In this document: piece by piece, positions 46,116-54,374 of the stretch
Layout: each line of letters opens with the position of its first letter
Numbering within the stretch: position 1 is the stretch's first letter
Origin: Anaerosoma tenue
GTDB lineage: Bacteria; Actinomycetota; Coriobacteriia; Anaerosomatales; Anaerosomataceae
Length of the DNA: 64,000 nucleotides
Reading direction: 5' to 3'
Assembly (NCBI RefSeq): GCF_023161965.1
Contig: NZ_JALNTY010000002.1
Coordinates: forward strand, 212,552-276,551
Notes under the pieces: model-generated
Told to the model about the DNA's origin: nothing
Database searches by the model: none
What the model saw: only the letters and a program-made list of their open reading frames with translations
Position numbers and translations under genes: made by a program

Positions 46116-46775
46116 CTACAGATCCAGACCCTCCGCCCACGTTTCGATCTTGCCCCAGTCCCGCGCGTCGCCTTCAGCCGTGCCGCCGAACGTCTTGAAC
46201 GCCCAGCGGGCGATGGACGAGGTGTCGTCGGCGGTCGGTCCCGTGCCGAGAAAGAACCCCTCGGCCACCGGCGTCACCGTGGCCCGCACCTTGTCGAGAT
46301 ACGCCAGCCGCTTTCGCGTCTGCTTCTCGTCGCTGCCGCCGTTCATGCTGTGCACGCAGAACACGGCTGTCGGGGTATCGCGGAGCGCTCCGGCGTTGGA
46401 TTCGAGCCAGCTCACCGCCTCGGGAAGCCATGCGGCGCCGTTGATGGCGCTGCCCACCACCACCGCGTCGTAGCCGCCGGGCGACGGCTTCTCCCGCAGC
46501 GGCTTGACGTCGACCACGCAGCCGCGCTCGCTGAGCGTACGCCCGATCGCCTCGGCCACACCCGTCGTCGACCCCGTACGGGTCGCATAACCCACAAGTA
46601 CCCGCTTGGACATCCCGGTCTCCTCCCCGAATGTGAACGATGGCGTATCGATGGCCGGTCCTTCCGCCCTCTCGATTTCCGCAGACGCGCATCCAGCCGT
46701 GAGCGCGACCGCGGTGATCGCACCGGCACACGCTCCCACTCGCACGAACTCCCGGCGCTCCATCATCGGCCCCAT
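46116..46775 (-). CDS. Tat-lipoprotein flavodoxin-domain protein
   Basis: 219 residues. MERREFVRVGACAGAITAVA followed by LTAGC is a twin-arginine signal ending in a lipobox, so the folded flavoprotein should be exported and lipid-anchored. The flavodoxin part starts at about residue 55: VLVGYATRTGSTTGVAEAIG, VVVGSAINGAAWLPEAVSWL. It is HemG-like and related to the cytoplasmic copy at 31372. GAGGAG lies seven bases before the ATG. Export of a flavodoxin is unusual because flavodoxins normally work in the cytoplasm. It is divergent from a TetR gene with two operators between them. Confidence 0.87.
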   Translation of the reverse strand: MGPMMERREFVRVGACAGAITAVALTAGCASAEIERAEGPAIDTPSFTFGEETGMSKRVLVGYATRTGSTTGVAEAIGRTLSERGCVVDVKPLREKPSPGGYDAVVVGSAINGAAWLPEAVSWLESNAGALRDTPTAVFCVHSMNGGSDEKQTRKRLAYLDKVRATVTPVAEGFFLGTGPTADDTSSIARWAFKTFGGTAEGDARDWGKIETWAEGLDL

Positions 46776-46812
46776 CGAACGGCTCCTCGCATCCCGACCT
46801 TCATCGTGCTAA

Positions 46813-46861
46813 CCTAACGGTGTTAGGCTTCATGCGCAGTATGCTACCTAACACTGTTAGG
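46813..46861. promoter_or_regulatory. two TetR operators between the flavodoxin and tetR genes
   Basis: CCTAAC-ggt-GTTAGG (46813-46827) and CCTAAC-act-GTTAGG (46847-46861) are two perfect 15-bp palindromes with the same half-sites, centred 34 bp apart. The position between divergent genes fits repression of both by the TetR protein encoded at 46892. Confidence 0.88.
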
Positions 46862-46891
46862 GTCAAGTCCCGTTTTCGAGGAGTCCTCGCC

Positions 46892-47470
46892 GTGGTCACA
46901 CCGAAGAAGCGCACCACCCCCCTCACCAAAGACGAGCTCTTCGCCACGGCACTGGCAATCGCTGACGCAGAGGGACTCGATGCGCTCTCGATGCGCCGGC
47001 TCGCCGCAGAGGTGGGCGTAGAGGCCGCCTCGCTCTACCACCACCTCCCCAACAAGGACGCGCTCCTCAACGGGATCCTGGTTCGCATGCGCTCGGAGAT
47101 GCGCATCCCCGATCCACTGCCCGAGGACTGGAGGGAGCTGCTGCTCGCGATCTTCGCCGAGTACCAGCGCGTGCTGTCGGCCCACCCCAACCTCACCCCT
47201 CTTGCGGGCAGACGGGTGGAGACCGACCCGGACAGCGGCCTGGTCTTCCTCACGCAACTCGGCTTCAGCGACAACGACGCCGTGGAACTCTGGCAGTCGA
47301 TGATCGCGCTGGTGACCGGGTTCTCGGTCTTCGGCTCGTCATACGCCGAGAGCGACGTGAGCGACCTTCCGACGGATCTCGCCCTGCGCATGAGCGACTG
47401 GCGCGATGAGACCTGCGTGCGGTCGCTCAGGATGCTGATCGACGCCTATGACGTCGCGCGCACCGGGTAG
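46892..47470 (+). CDS. TetR-family regulator
   Basis: 192 residues from GTG 46892, with GAGGAG eight bases upstream; the open frame starts at 46820 inside the first operator and cannot be the true start. The DNA-binding domain is ELFATALAIADAEGLDALSM, then RRLAAEVGVEAASLYHHLPN. The C-terminal region resembles TetR_C, as in tetracycline repressor relatives. It should bind the two palindromes upstream. The effector is unknown; a redox or quinone signal would fit the regulated flavodoxin. Confidence 0.92.
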   Translation: MVTPKKRTTPLTKDELFATALAIADAEGLDALSMRRLAAEVGVEAASLYHHLPNKDALLNGILVRMRSEMRIPDPLPEDWRELLLAIFAEYQRVLSAHPNLTPLAGRRVETDPDSGLVFLTQLGFSDNDAVELWQSMIALVTGFSVFGSSYAESDVSDLPTDLALRMSDWRDETCVRSLRMLIDAYDVARTG

Positions 47471-47502
47471 ACGCGGTCAGTCCGCAGGCGTCTCCTGACA
47501 CA

Positions 47503-47719
47503 GAGAGGGCCGCCGGTTGCCCGACGACCCTCTCCCATCGCTGCGTCAGACAGCGACTTCGTCCTGGTTTGCAGGAACGCGTAGCGTCGGGCCATCTCGG
47601 CCCGCTCACCCGCCGTCCTACGAGGTGGACACCTCCGCAGCGATGCTGTTACTACTCAACGCTGGATCACCTCCTCGTGGTCACGGCACGCCGGATCGCG
47701 TCCTGGGGCGTTCGCCCGT
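47503..47719 (-). ncRNA. candidate structured noncoding RNA
   Basis: The interval 47471-47823 has no convincing gene. On the minus strand TATGAT (47726-47731) is a -10 box. The predicted RNA contains a short GGGCG/CGCCC hairpin, AGGAGGTGATCCAGC (47675-47661, complementary to the 16S rRNA tail), and a domain closed by CATCGCTGCG/CGCAGCGATG (47645-47636 and 47545-47536). Inside that domain are hairpins GAGGTG/CACCTC, CGGGCC/GGCCCG and TCCTG/CAGGA. It ends in GAGAGGG/CCCTCTC (47534-47503). No minus-strand gene follows at once. The stems also exist on the plus strand, so strand is uncertain. Confidence 0.45.
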
Positions 47720-47811
47720 ACCCCCATCATAGCGAGCGGCGTGCCGAAGTGCAGCCCTCGCTTCGCATGGCGCGGCCGGCACATCGCCCCGCACCGTCCG
47801 CCCGGCAGTGG

Positions 47812-47817
47812 CATACT
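47812..47817 (+). promoter_or_regulatory. -10 box of a probable leaderless MBL-fold gene
   Basis: CATACT ends six bases before the ATG at 47824, and no SD is present. The same six-base gap occurs before the leaderless gene at 9420. Confidence 0.55.
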
Positions 47818-47823
47818 GTCCCC

Positions 47824-48681
47824 ATGCCTTCCGTACCAGACACCGCCACCCGCCTGTCCGGCGACACCTATGTGGTGCCGGGGCTGACCAACGCCGGCTA
47901 CGTAGCAGGTCTCGGGATCGACACGTCCGAGAACGAGGCCGCCTACGCGGGCGTGGCCCTCGACACCCTCGCGATCACGCACGGTCATGCCGACCACTTC
48001 TCGATCGCGCATATCCTGCGGGATGCCGGCGCTCGCGTGATCGCCGCTCGCGACGACGCCGCGATGGTGGAGAACCCCGACATCAACATCCGCGGGATGT
48101 TCAGCTGGGCCAAGCCGAGCGACAAGATGACCACCAAGCTCTTCCGCGGTATCGGCTGCGCGGTGGACGGTCACGTGGAGGACTTCAACGACCACCGCGC
48201 CGTAGCGATCCCCCTCCCCGGCCACACCCTCGGCCACCACGGGTTCCTCACCGCCGACGGCGTGCTCTTCACCGGCGACGCTCTCTACATCCGCGACCTG
48301 TGGGAGCAGCACCCGCTCCCGTACGCGATCGACCCTGGCATGGTGGTCGCCTCGCTCGAACGCATACGCTCGGTGGACTGCACGTGGATCGTGCCCGCGC
48401 ACGGGCGTCCCGTCAGTCGCGATGAGGCCGAGGAGCACATCGACTTCCACATCACGCAGGTGCGTCGCACCGCCGAGATGCTGCTGCACGGCCTGCGAAA
48501 CGGCATGACCACCGAGGGCGCTGTGGCGTTCATCTCCCGCGAGCTCGGCCTGCCTGAGAACCAGGCGGTCTACTGGCTCGCAGTCACCGATGTGAAGGGT
48601 TACCTCGGCGAACTGCTGGACCGTGGGCTGATCGAGTTCTCCGTGCGCGACCACGTGGGTTGGTGGCAGACGATCGCGTGA
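47824..48681 (+). CDS. metallo-beta-lactamase-fold hydrolase
   Basis: 285 residues. Zinc ligands are present in order: THGHADHF, PLPGHTLGHH, FTGDALY and VPAHGRPV. A C-terminal helical extension (about residues 205-285) ends in a winged-helix-like segment (YLGELLDRGLIEFSVRD). The family includes glyoxalase II-like and lactonase-like hydrolases; the substrate is unknown. The transcript is probably leaderless. It is convergent with the K+/H+ antiporter gene. Confidence 0.87.
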   Translation: MPSVPDTATRLSGDTYVVPGLTNAGYVAGLGIDTSENEAAYAGVALDTLAITHGHADHFSIAHILRDAGARVIAARDDAAMVENPDINIRGMFSWAKPSDKMTTKLFRGIGCAVDGHVEDFNDHRAVAIPLPGHTLGHHGFLTADGVLFTGDALYIRDLWEQHPLPYAIDPGMVVASLERIRSVDCTWIVPAHGRPVSRDEAEEHIDFHITQVRRTAEMLLHGLRNGMTTEGAVAFISRELGLPENQAVYWLAVTDVKGYLGELLDRGLIEFSVRDHVGWWQTIA

Positions 48682-48698
48682 CAGCGATCGACGCCCGC

Positions 48699-50183
48699 CT
48701 AGAGATCGCAGCGGGCCGCGCAGCAGACATGCGGTCGCATCGCCTCGATCATCTCGACCGTCCCGAGCAGGTGCAGTTCGTCGCCCCCGGCAAGCACGGT
48801 CGTCCCGCCGGGGATGAAGTACCGGCCTTCGCGCCGCATGAGGATCACCAGCGGCATGTGCGGCCCGCCCACATCGAGGAGATGACTCCCGTCGGCGAAC
48901 GAGCCGGGCTCCACGTGCAGGCGTGCGATCATCATCCCCGTTGCGGCATCCCCGTCGATCTCTATGGGCAGCCGCTCAACGCGCTCGACCGGGACATCCA
49001 CCCTGAGCAGGCGTGCCATCAGGCCAGCCGTGGGTCCCTGGATCAGCACCGAGAAGACCACGACGAAGAACACGGTGTTGAATATGGATCCCGCGGTCTC
49101 CAGGCCTGCGACCATCGGGAACGTTGCCAGGATGATCGGCGCGGCGCCCCGTAGCCCCACCCACGACACCATGACCCTCTCACGGAGTGAGAAGTCCGAT
49201 CCGAGGAGGAGCGCCATCACCGCAAGCGGGCGCGCCATAAGCATGAGCACAGCCGAGATCGCGAGCCCGGGCACAGCGTGCTCGAGCAGCTCGGAGGGGA
49301 AGACGAGCAGTCCGAGGATCAGGAACATCACGATCTGCATCAGCCACGCAACGCCCTCATGGAAGCGGAGCAGGCTCCGGCGGTGCGCGAACACGCGCCC
49401 GGCCATCGCAAGCCCCGCCATGTAGGCCGCCATGAAGCCGCTCGTGCCGACGATCTCGGCCACCCCGAACACCACGCCGGCCGCGGCGAGCGTCAGCACC
49501 GGATACAGGCCGTCATGCTCGAGATCGATGCGGTTGAGAATCCGCACAAGGAGGACACCCGACAGCCAGCCTATCGCGCCGCCACCCGCAAGTCGTAGCA
49601 GGTACGACAGGGGGACGAGCGCGCCCACGGGAGCATCGCCAGCGGCGAACGCCACCAGTGTGACCACGAGGAACACAGCAGTGGGATCGTTGCTCGCCGA
49701 CTCGAACTCGATGAGCGTCCGGAGTCTCGGTGGCAGCCCGACGTCCCTCGAGCGGAGGACGGAGAAGACCGCTGCCGCGTCTGTGGATGAGAGGATGGCG
49801 CCGAGCAGGAGTCCCTCGGTCAACGGTATGTCGAGGACCACCACGCAGAACGCGCCCACCACTCCCGCCGTGACCATAACCCCGACGGTCGCGAGCAGCG
49901 CCCCCCTCACAGCCACTGTGCGTGAGAGGTTCTTGAGGTCGGTCTGCAGCCCGCCGTCGAAGAGGATCAGGAAGAGCGCCACCGAGCCTGCCGCCATCGC
50001 GGCAAGCGGGCTGTCGAACGGTATCCCGCCGGGACCCTCGGAGCCGGCAAGCATGCCGGTCACGAGGAAGAGCAGCAACGCTGGTATGCCGAATCGCGAT
50101 GAGAGCTTGCTCGCCAACACGCCGGCGACCAGGAGGGCAGCGCTCACCAGGATCGGTGCGACCGTCGCTCCGTTGATGGCCAC
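48699..50183 (-). CDS. K+/H+ or Na+/H+ antiporter of the NhaP2/CvrA type with RCK_C domain
   Basis: 494 residues with about 12-13 helices. CPA1 motifs include LFLILFDGGLQTDLKNL, GAILSSTDAAAVFSVLRS, ESASNDPTAVFLV (the ion-site ND) and WVGLRGAAPIILATFP. The C-terminal ~100 residues form an RCK_C/TrkA_C-type domain (GDAATGMMIARLHVEPGSF, GGTTVLAGGDELHLLGTVEM). GTG 50183 is taken as start, but it overlaps the AAGGAG sequence, so the real start may lie elsewhere. The protein should exchange K+ or Na+ for H+ and help with pH or osmotic balance. Confidence 0.92.
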   Translation of the reverse strand: MAINGATVAPILVSAALLVAGVLASKLSSRFGIPALLLFLVTGMLAGSEGPGGIPFDSPLAAMAAGSVALFLILFDGGLQTDLKNLSRTVAVRGALLATVGVMVTAGVVGAFCVVVLDIPLTEGLLLGAILSSTDAAAVFSVLRSRDVGLPPRLRTLIEFESASNDPTAVFLVVTLVAFAAGDAPVGALVPLSYLLRLAGGGAIGWLSGVLLVRILNRIDLEHDGLYPVLTLAAAGVVFGVAEIVGTSGFMAAYMAGLAMAGRVFAHRRSLLRFHEGVAWLMQIVMFLILGLLVFPSELLEHAVPGLAISAVLMLMARPLAVMALLLGSDFSLRERVMVSWVGLRGAAPIILATFPMVAGLETAGSIFNTVFFVVVFSVLIQGPTAGLMARLLRVDVPVERVERLPIEIDGDAATGMMIARLHVEPGSFADGSHLLDVGGPHMPLVILMRREGRYFIPGGTTVLAGGDELHLLGTVEMIEAMRPHVCCAARCDL

Positions 50184-50303
50184 TCCTTGTCACGGCCGCT
50201 TCCGCAGGACTCGCCGCCCGCAGAGCGGCCGGGCGCCGCATGTACGGCCTCTGATAGGGTACCTTCTCGTAGGATACCAAGCGCACACGAGGAGCGCCGA
50301 CCG

Positions 50304-50459
50304 CTGAGCCCGTTCGTATTCATAGTGATCGAACAAGCGCGGAAGGCCGCCCAGGGCAAGATCACGCCCAAGGAACGTGCCCGCCTGCGTAAGCTGCAGG
50401 CCGCCCGGCGCTTCGCTCGCAAGCACCAGCGACGTGCGCGTATGAGCACGAGAGACTGA
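50304..50459 (+). CDS. small basic protein, possible CTG start
   Basis: 51 residues if translation starts at CTG 50304, which has GAGGAG nine bases upstream; GTG 50325 would give 44 residues but has no SD. The sequence begins LSPFVFIVIEQARKAAQG and continues with KERARLRKLQAARRFARKHQ, a strongly basic amphipathic helix. A short hydrophobic N-terminus plus a basic helix suggests a membrane- or nucleic-acid-associated peptide. No family recognised. Codon use is like its neighbours. Confidence 0.6.
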   Translation: MSPFVFIVIEQARKAAQGKITPKERARLRKLQAARRFARKHQRRARMSTRD

Positions 50460-50591
50460 GCCCGGGGAGCGTTGGCGCACGCGACTCCGATGTTTGGCTC
50501 ACCCCTTGCACGGTGTTACCCTGTTAGGGTTCGCTAACCCGCCTCGCCGGTACGGGGCTGCACTCATCGCTCCACACAAGGAGGCACGGCT

Positions 50592-51779
50592 ATGGCCCAC
50601 GTTCGCTCGCTGTTCTTCGACGGTCCGCTTTCCGAAGCCGAGAACAAGGCGCTCAAGTGCGCCGAACTCGGCAGGCCGAGCGACATCATCTGGAACATCA
50701 CCAACCGCTGCAACCTGCGGTGCAACCACTGCTACATGTCAGCGGATGCGCACGTCCTTCCCGAGGAGCTTTCGGATGAAGAGACGATCGACATCGTCCG
50801 CCGCATGGGCGAGGCGGGAGTGCCGGTGGTGTTCCTCTCCGGCGGCGAGCCGATGATGCGGCCCAATTTCTGGGAGATACTCGCCGAGGTGAACAAGCAG
50901 GGCGTGCGCCCCACGATCTCCACCAACTGCACGATGATCGACGAGGCCGCCGCCAAGCGCCTCAAGGAGTACGGCGTGCGGTGGATCGCGACTTCCATGT
51001 ACGGCCCGGCCCAGTTCCACGACGAGATGGTGGGCGTTCCCGGAACGCACACGCGGGTGCTCCGCGCGATCAAGGCGCTCCGTGCCGAGGGCGTAGGCGT
51101 GGTGCTCAAGACCGCGCTCTCGGTGGATACCTGGCCGCACATCTTCGACATCATCCAGATGGCCAAGAACAACGACTGCGGCATGATCTACATCTGCGAC
51201 CTCATCACGTCAGGCCGCAGCGAAGGCGAGGACGACTCGCGGGTGACGGTGGAGCAGTGGCGGGAACTCGCCGACTTCATCGTCGAGGACATGCTGGACC
51301 CCGATCTCAAGTTCGAGTACGACGTGGGCGCCCTCCCCTCGGTGATCCCCTACATCGCCGAGCGGTTCATCGAGCGCGGCGTGGACGTGAGCAAGGGTCT
51401 TGAGCGCCTCAAGATCATGAGCGCCTGCCCTGTGGGCAAGGGACACATGAACCTGAGCTCGGAAGGGAACATCATGCCCTGCCAGTTCGCACAGGACTGG
51501 ACCGTGGGCAACATCCGCGAGATGAGCTTTGCCGAGGCCACCGAGGCGTTGTATGAGATCGACCTGCAGGAGTCCGGAGGCATCTGCGCGCCGGAGAACT
51601 GCGAGTACTCGCGCATCTGCCGTGGCTGCCGCGCGAAGGCGTGGCAGCGTGAGGGCGACTATATGGCCGAGGACCTCACCTGCATACTCCACCCCGAGAG
51701 GGCACGGACGATACCGGTGCAGCGGCTTGCGGGCAAATCGCCTGCGGCCCCGTGCGCCGTCCCCGGCGGCTGCGGATAA
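50592..51779 (+). CDS. radical SAM/SPASM-domain protein (AhbC/AhbD/NirJ-like)
   Basis: 395 residues with AAGGAGG upstream of the ATG. The cluster motif is CNLRCNHCY (C40, C44, C47), followed by FLSGGEPMMRP. The C-terminal SPASM region has ACPVGKGHMNLSSEGNIMPC, then CEYSRICRGCRAKAW, which would bind auxiliary [4Fe-4S] clusters. Similar proteins act in alternative heme synthesis (AhbC/AhbD), heme d1 (NirJ) or peptide modification. No precursor peptide is nearby. The last residues (CAVPGGCG) add a cysteine-rich tail. Confidence 0.87.
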   Translation: MAHVRSLFFDGPLSEAENKALKCAELGRPSDIIWNITNRCNLRCNHCYMSADAHVLPEELSDEETIDIVRRMGEAGVPVVFLSGGEPMMRPNFWEILAEVNKQGVRPTISTNCTMIDEAAAKRLKEYGVRWIATSMYGPAQFHDEMVGVPGTHTRVLRAIKALRAEGVGVVLKTALSVDTWPHIFDIIQMAKNNDCGMIYICDLITSGRSEGEDDSRVTVEQWRELADFIVEDMLDPDLKFEYDVGALPSVIPYIAERFIERGVDVSKGLERLKIMSACPVGKGHMNLSSEGNIMPCQFAQDWTVGNIREMSFAEATEALYEIDLQESGGICAPENCEYSRICRGCRAKAWQREGDYMAEDLTCILHPERARTIPVQRLAGKSPAAPCAVPGGCG

Positions 51780-51845
51780 GGCAGGCGCACAACCCTACTC
51801 GCTCCTATATCGGTCCGCTCAGTAACGTGGGAGGGGCTTCGAGCG

Positions 51846-52436
51846 TTGTCCCTACCGAAACGGAGAGACGTGTCTGCGGTGACCGACCGGCGTCTGGCCC
51901 GGCTCGTCCGTCGCGCGTGCGACGGAGACCCCCGGGCGTTCGGCCGCCTCTACGACGAGTATGCCGACCGCGTCTACGCGTTCGTCCGCTCCAGGACGGA
52001 TTCGTCACACGACGCTGAGGACATCACCGCCGCCGTCTTCCTGAAGGCATGGGAGGCGATCGGCTCCTACGACGACCGGGGACTGCCGTTCTCGGCATGG
52101 CTGTTCCGTATAGCCCGGAACGCCGTGGTTGACGAGTACCGGCGCGGCGCTCGGCGGCCGATACCCACCGAAGAAGCGGTGGAGCCGGAGGAAGCGGATG
52201 AGGGCCCGGATGTAGCCGTGATCGCGGCAGCCGATGCCGCGCGAGTACGGGAAGCGGTGAGGGCGCTCACCGAGGAGCAGGCTCTGGTGATCGCGCTCCG
52301 GTTCTGGTGGGACATGAGCATCAAAGAGACGGCACAGACGCTCGGCAAGAACGAGAACGCGATCAAGGCGCTGCAGCACCGGGCAGTGAGATCGCTGGCA
52401 CGGATGCTCGAAGAGGGCGACGACGATGGCGCGTAG
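51846..52436 (+). CDS. ECF-type RNA polymerase sigma factor
   Basis: 196 residues from TTG 51846, with GGGAGGGG nine bases upstream; GTG 51870 or 51879 are alternatives. Region 2 reads FGRLYDEYADRVYAFVRSRT, then DITAAVFLKAWEAIGSYD. Region 4 reads ALTEEQALVIALRFWWDMSI, then KETAQTLGKNENAIKALQHR. It overlaps the downstream DUF5667 gene by 11 bp, which probably encodes its membrane regulator. Confidence 0.92.
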   Translation: MSLPKRRDVSAVTDRRLARLVRRACDGDPRAFGRLYDEYADRVYAFVRSRTDSSHDAEDITAAVFLKAWEAIGSYDDRGLPFSAWLFRIARNAVVDEYRRGARRPIPTEEAVEPEEADEGPDVAVIAAADAARVREAVRALTEEQALVIALRFWWDMSIKETAQTLGKNENAIKALQHRAVRSLARMLEEGDDDGA

Positions 52437-53160
52437 GAACGACAACAGCACAGACAGGCTGGCCGACGCGATGGCCCGCTCGGCAGAGACCATGCCAGAC
52501 GAGGCCCGCGAGCGGGTCCGGGCGCGCGTCATGCACGACGTGCGCGCCGATTCGCACCTTGGCCTGATCGCCATCATGTCTCACCGCCTCGCCGTAGCGG
52601 TGACCGCATTCGCGGTACTCACGAGTGGCGTCGCCTACGCGGCCGAGCGGTCGGTGCCTGGCGATCTCCTCTACCAGATCAAGCGGGGAGCCGAGACCGC
52701 TCTCGTGGCCGTGCTTCCGCCCGGCGGACTCGAGAACCGTGTGCTTGTCCGTTTGGCCGAGAGGCGTGCGGGCGAAGCCGCACGGCTCGCCACCGAGGGC
52801 GCGACCGGCGTGGTCGTGGACGAGGCCATCGGCCAGTTGCGCGAAGCCCTGCGCGAAGCGACCTCGGCTGAGGGTCCGCTCGACGAGGCTGACTTGCAGC
52901 GGATCCGCAAGCGCGGCGCGGATGCGCCTTACGCGGCACGCAAGGCGATCGATGACGCCGTTGCAACGTCCGGCAGCGGGCAGGAGTCTGGCGGCGGACA
53001 GGATGGATCGGGCGGGGCCACCGGCACGGGCTCTCAGAAGCAGGGTCCGGTGGAAGATAGCGGCGCCCAGAACGGGTCGCAGGACGCCGGGCAGGCCTCT
53101 GATCCCACGTCATCCGGCGAGCCGTCCGGCGAGACGAGCGGAACGGCTACCGGGCGGTGA
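52426..53160 (+). CDS. DUF5667 membrane protein, probable anti-sigma partner
   Basis: 244 residues. A cytoplasmic N-terminus (about 50 residues) precedes one membrane segment (LAVAVTAFAVLTSGVAYA). The extracytoplasmic part begins ERSVPGDLLYQIKRGAETAL, the DUF5667 pattern of actinobacterial proteins paired with ECF sigma factors. After a helical region comes a Gly/Ser-rich, low-complexity tail (about residues 185-244). Overlap with the sigma gene supports a regulatory pair; no ASD/zinc motif is seen, so the mechanism is unknown. Confidence 0.82.
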   Translation: MARRNDNSTDRLADAMARSAETMPDEARERVRARVMHDVRADSHLGLIAIMSHRLAVAVTAFAVLTSGVAYAAERSVPGDLLYQIKRGAETALVAVLPPGGLENRVLVRLAERRAGEAARLATEGATGVVVDEAIGQLREALREATSAEGPLDEADLQRIRKRGADAPYAARKAIDDAVATSGSGQESGGGQDGSGGATGTGSQKQGPVEDSGAQNGSQDAGQASDPTSSGEPSGETSGTATGR

Positions 53161-53282
53161 GCCGTGCATCGATAGCGGGCAGACCACTTGTCGCTTGAGT
53201 GCGCTCCACCCGTAACCCGTCGTACGCAATGCTCGTTTCCCTGGATGTGTCACCCGTGTCCCAGAGTGTGAAGAGGTGCCCG

Positions 53283-53654
53283 ATGAGGAAGTGGACGATA
53301 GCGTTCATCGCTTCGGTCTGTGTAGTGATGCTGGTTGCGGCTCCTGCGCTCGCCGCCGAGCAGGCCAAGACCCAGAGTCAGGATCGTGTGTGTGTCGAGG
53401 ACGGCTCGTGCCCGGAGGAGTGCGTGCAGACCCAGACGCAAACCCAGACGCGCATCCAGCTTAAGAGCCAGGTGCAGACATCCACCGTCGAGCCACTGAA
53501 GGCTCAGCCGCAACCCATGGTCCAGACGCACGTGCGCGTGCAACTGCGGATCGGCAACGGAGACTCCGAGAACGCCCCCGAGTGGGCGAAGAAGACCGCG
53601 TGCGAGAACAAGAGGATCCTCAAGCACGCGGCACTCAACCTGGGCAGTGACTGA
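53283..53654 (+). CDS. small secreted Gln/Thr-rich protein
   Basis: 123 residues from the ATG at 53283 with AGAGG upstream. The signal peptide (KWTIAFIASVCVVMLVAAPA) is cleaved near ALA|AEQ. The mature protein has CVEDGSCPEECV, then the repeat QTQTQTQTRIQLKSQVQTST, and a C-terminal segment with a further cysteine in KKTACENKRILKHA. It is the third gene after the ECF sigma and DUF5667 genes and may be a target of that system. Function unknown. Confidence 0.78.
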   Translation: MRKWTIAFIASVCVVMLVAAPALAAEQAKTQSQDRVCVEDGSCPEECVQTQTQTQTRIQLKSQVQTSTVEPLKAQPQPMVQTHVRVQLRIGNGDSENAPEWAKKTACENKRILKHAALNLGSD

Positions 53655-53684
53655 GGTCGATTCCCCCCGATATCAGTCCCGCCG

Positions 53685-53713
53685 GAAGGGCGTCCGCATC
53701 GCGGGCGCCCTTC
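53685..53713 (+). terminator. terminator after the ECF operon
   Basis: GAAGGGCGTCCGC (53685-53697) pairs with 53701-53713 with one G-U pair and a 3-nt loop, followed by TGAAC. Confidence 0.85.
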
Positions 53714-53762
53714 TGAACACCCGGGGAGAAGCAACGGCACGCACGGGTCTTCTACCGGGCGG

Positions 53763-54338
53763 TCATTCGCGGCCGACCGCCTTGCCCACGCTGTACGCAT
53801 CGGCCACCTTCCCGCCCAGCCTCCGGTACTCCCGCGAACCGGCGATGTACACGAGCGGATCGAGCGCCGCCACGTCGACCTTGCCCCCGGTCTCGTCGAG
53901 CACCGCCTCCTCGGCATGGCTCTCCACGACCTCCGCGATCAGCAGCACATGGCTGCCGAGTTCGACCTCCTGCACCACCCGGCACTCCATCTGGTACGGG
54001 CACTCCACGATACGCGGCGCCTCCACCAGGGATGACGGCTCGAGCGTCCAGCCGCTCTCGGCGAACTTGTCCCGATCGCGACCAGAGGTCGTGCCGAAGA
54101 AGTCCACCACTGCGGCGTCGCTCGCGCGTGGGGCGTTGACGGTGAGCGTACCGGAGATACGTATGAGCTCGAGCGTCCGGCGGCTCTCGCGCAGGGCGAT
54201 CGCCAACCGGGGTGGCGCTGTGGCGCAGATGCCTATCCAGGCCACTGCGCACGCGTCAGCCTCGTCTATGGAGCCGCCGCATACGAGCGGCACCGGCATG
54301 GGGTAGAGCCGGTCGCTTGGCCCAAGCCGCTTCTTCAT
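53763..54338 (-). CDS. flavin reductase-like FMN-binding protein (flavoredoxin type)
   Basis: 191 residues with GGGGAGG upstream of the ATG. The split-barrel flavin domain is recognised from YPMPVPLVCGGSIDEADACA, AWIGICATAPPRLAIALRES, TLTVNAPRASDAAVVDFFG and ECRVVQEVELGSHVLLIAEV. Family members bind FMN and transfer electrons or reduce flavins in anaerobes. The partner is unknown. It follows hisG on the same strand after 36 bp and may be co-transcribed by read-through. Confidence 0.87.
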   Translation of the reverse strand: MKKRLGPSDRLYPMPVPLVCGGSIDEADACAVAWIGICATAPPRLAIALRESRRTLELIRISGTLTVNAPRASDAAVVDFFGTTSGRDRDKFAESGWTLEPSSLVEAPRIVECPYQMECRVVQEVELGSHVLLIAEVVESHAEEAVLDETGGKVDVAALDPLVYIAGSREYRRLGGKVADAYSVGKAVGRE

Positions 54339-54374
54339 GAGAACCTCCCCGTCAGCGGGACCGCCTCGCGACGG

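Noticed and set aside
47427-47609. 60-codon minus-strand frame in the tetR downstream region
   Set aside because: No SD, odd composition, and it overlaps the stems of the candidate RNA and the tetR 3' end.
47661-47675. Fragment of a 16S rRNA gene (GCTGGATCACCTCCT)
   Set aside because: Only 15 nt match and the flanking sequence is unrelated to rRNA; treated instead as an extended anti-16S sequence on the minus strand.
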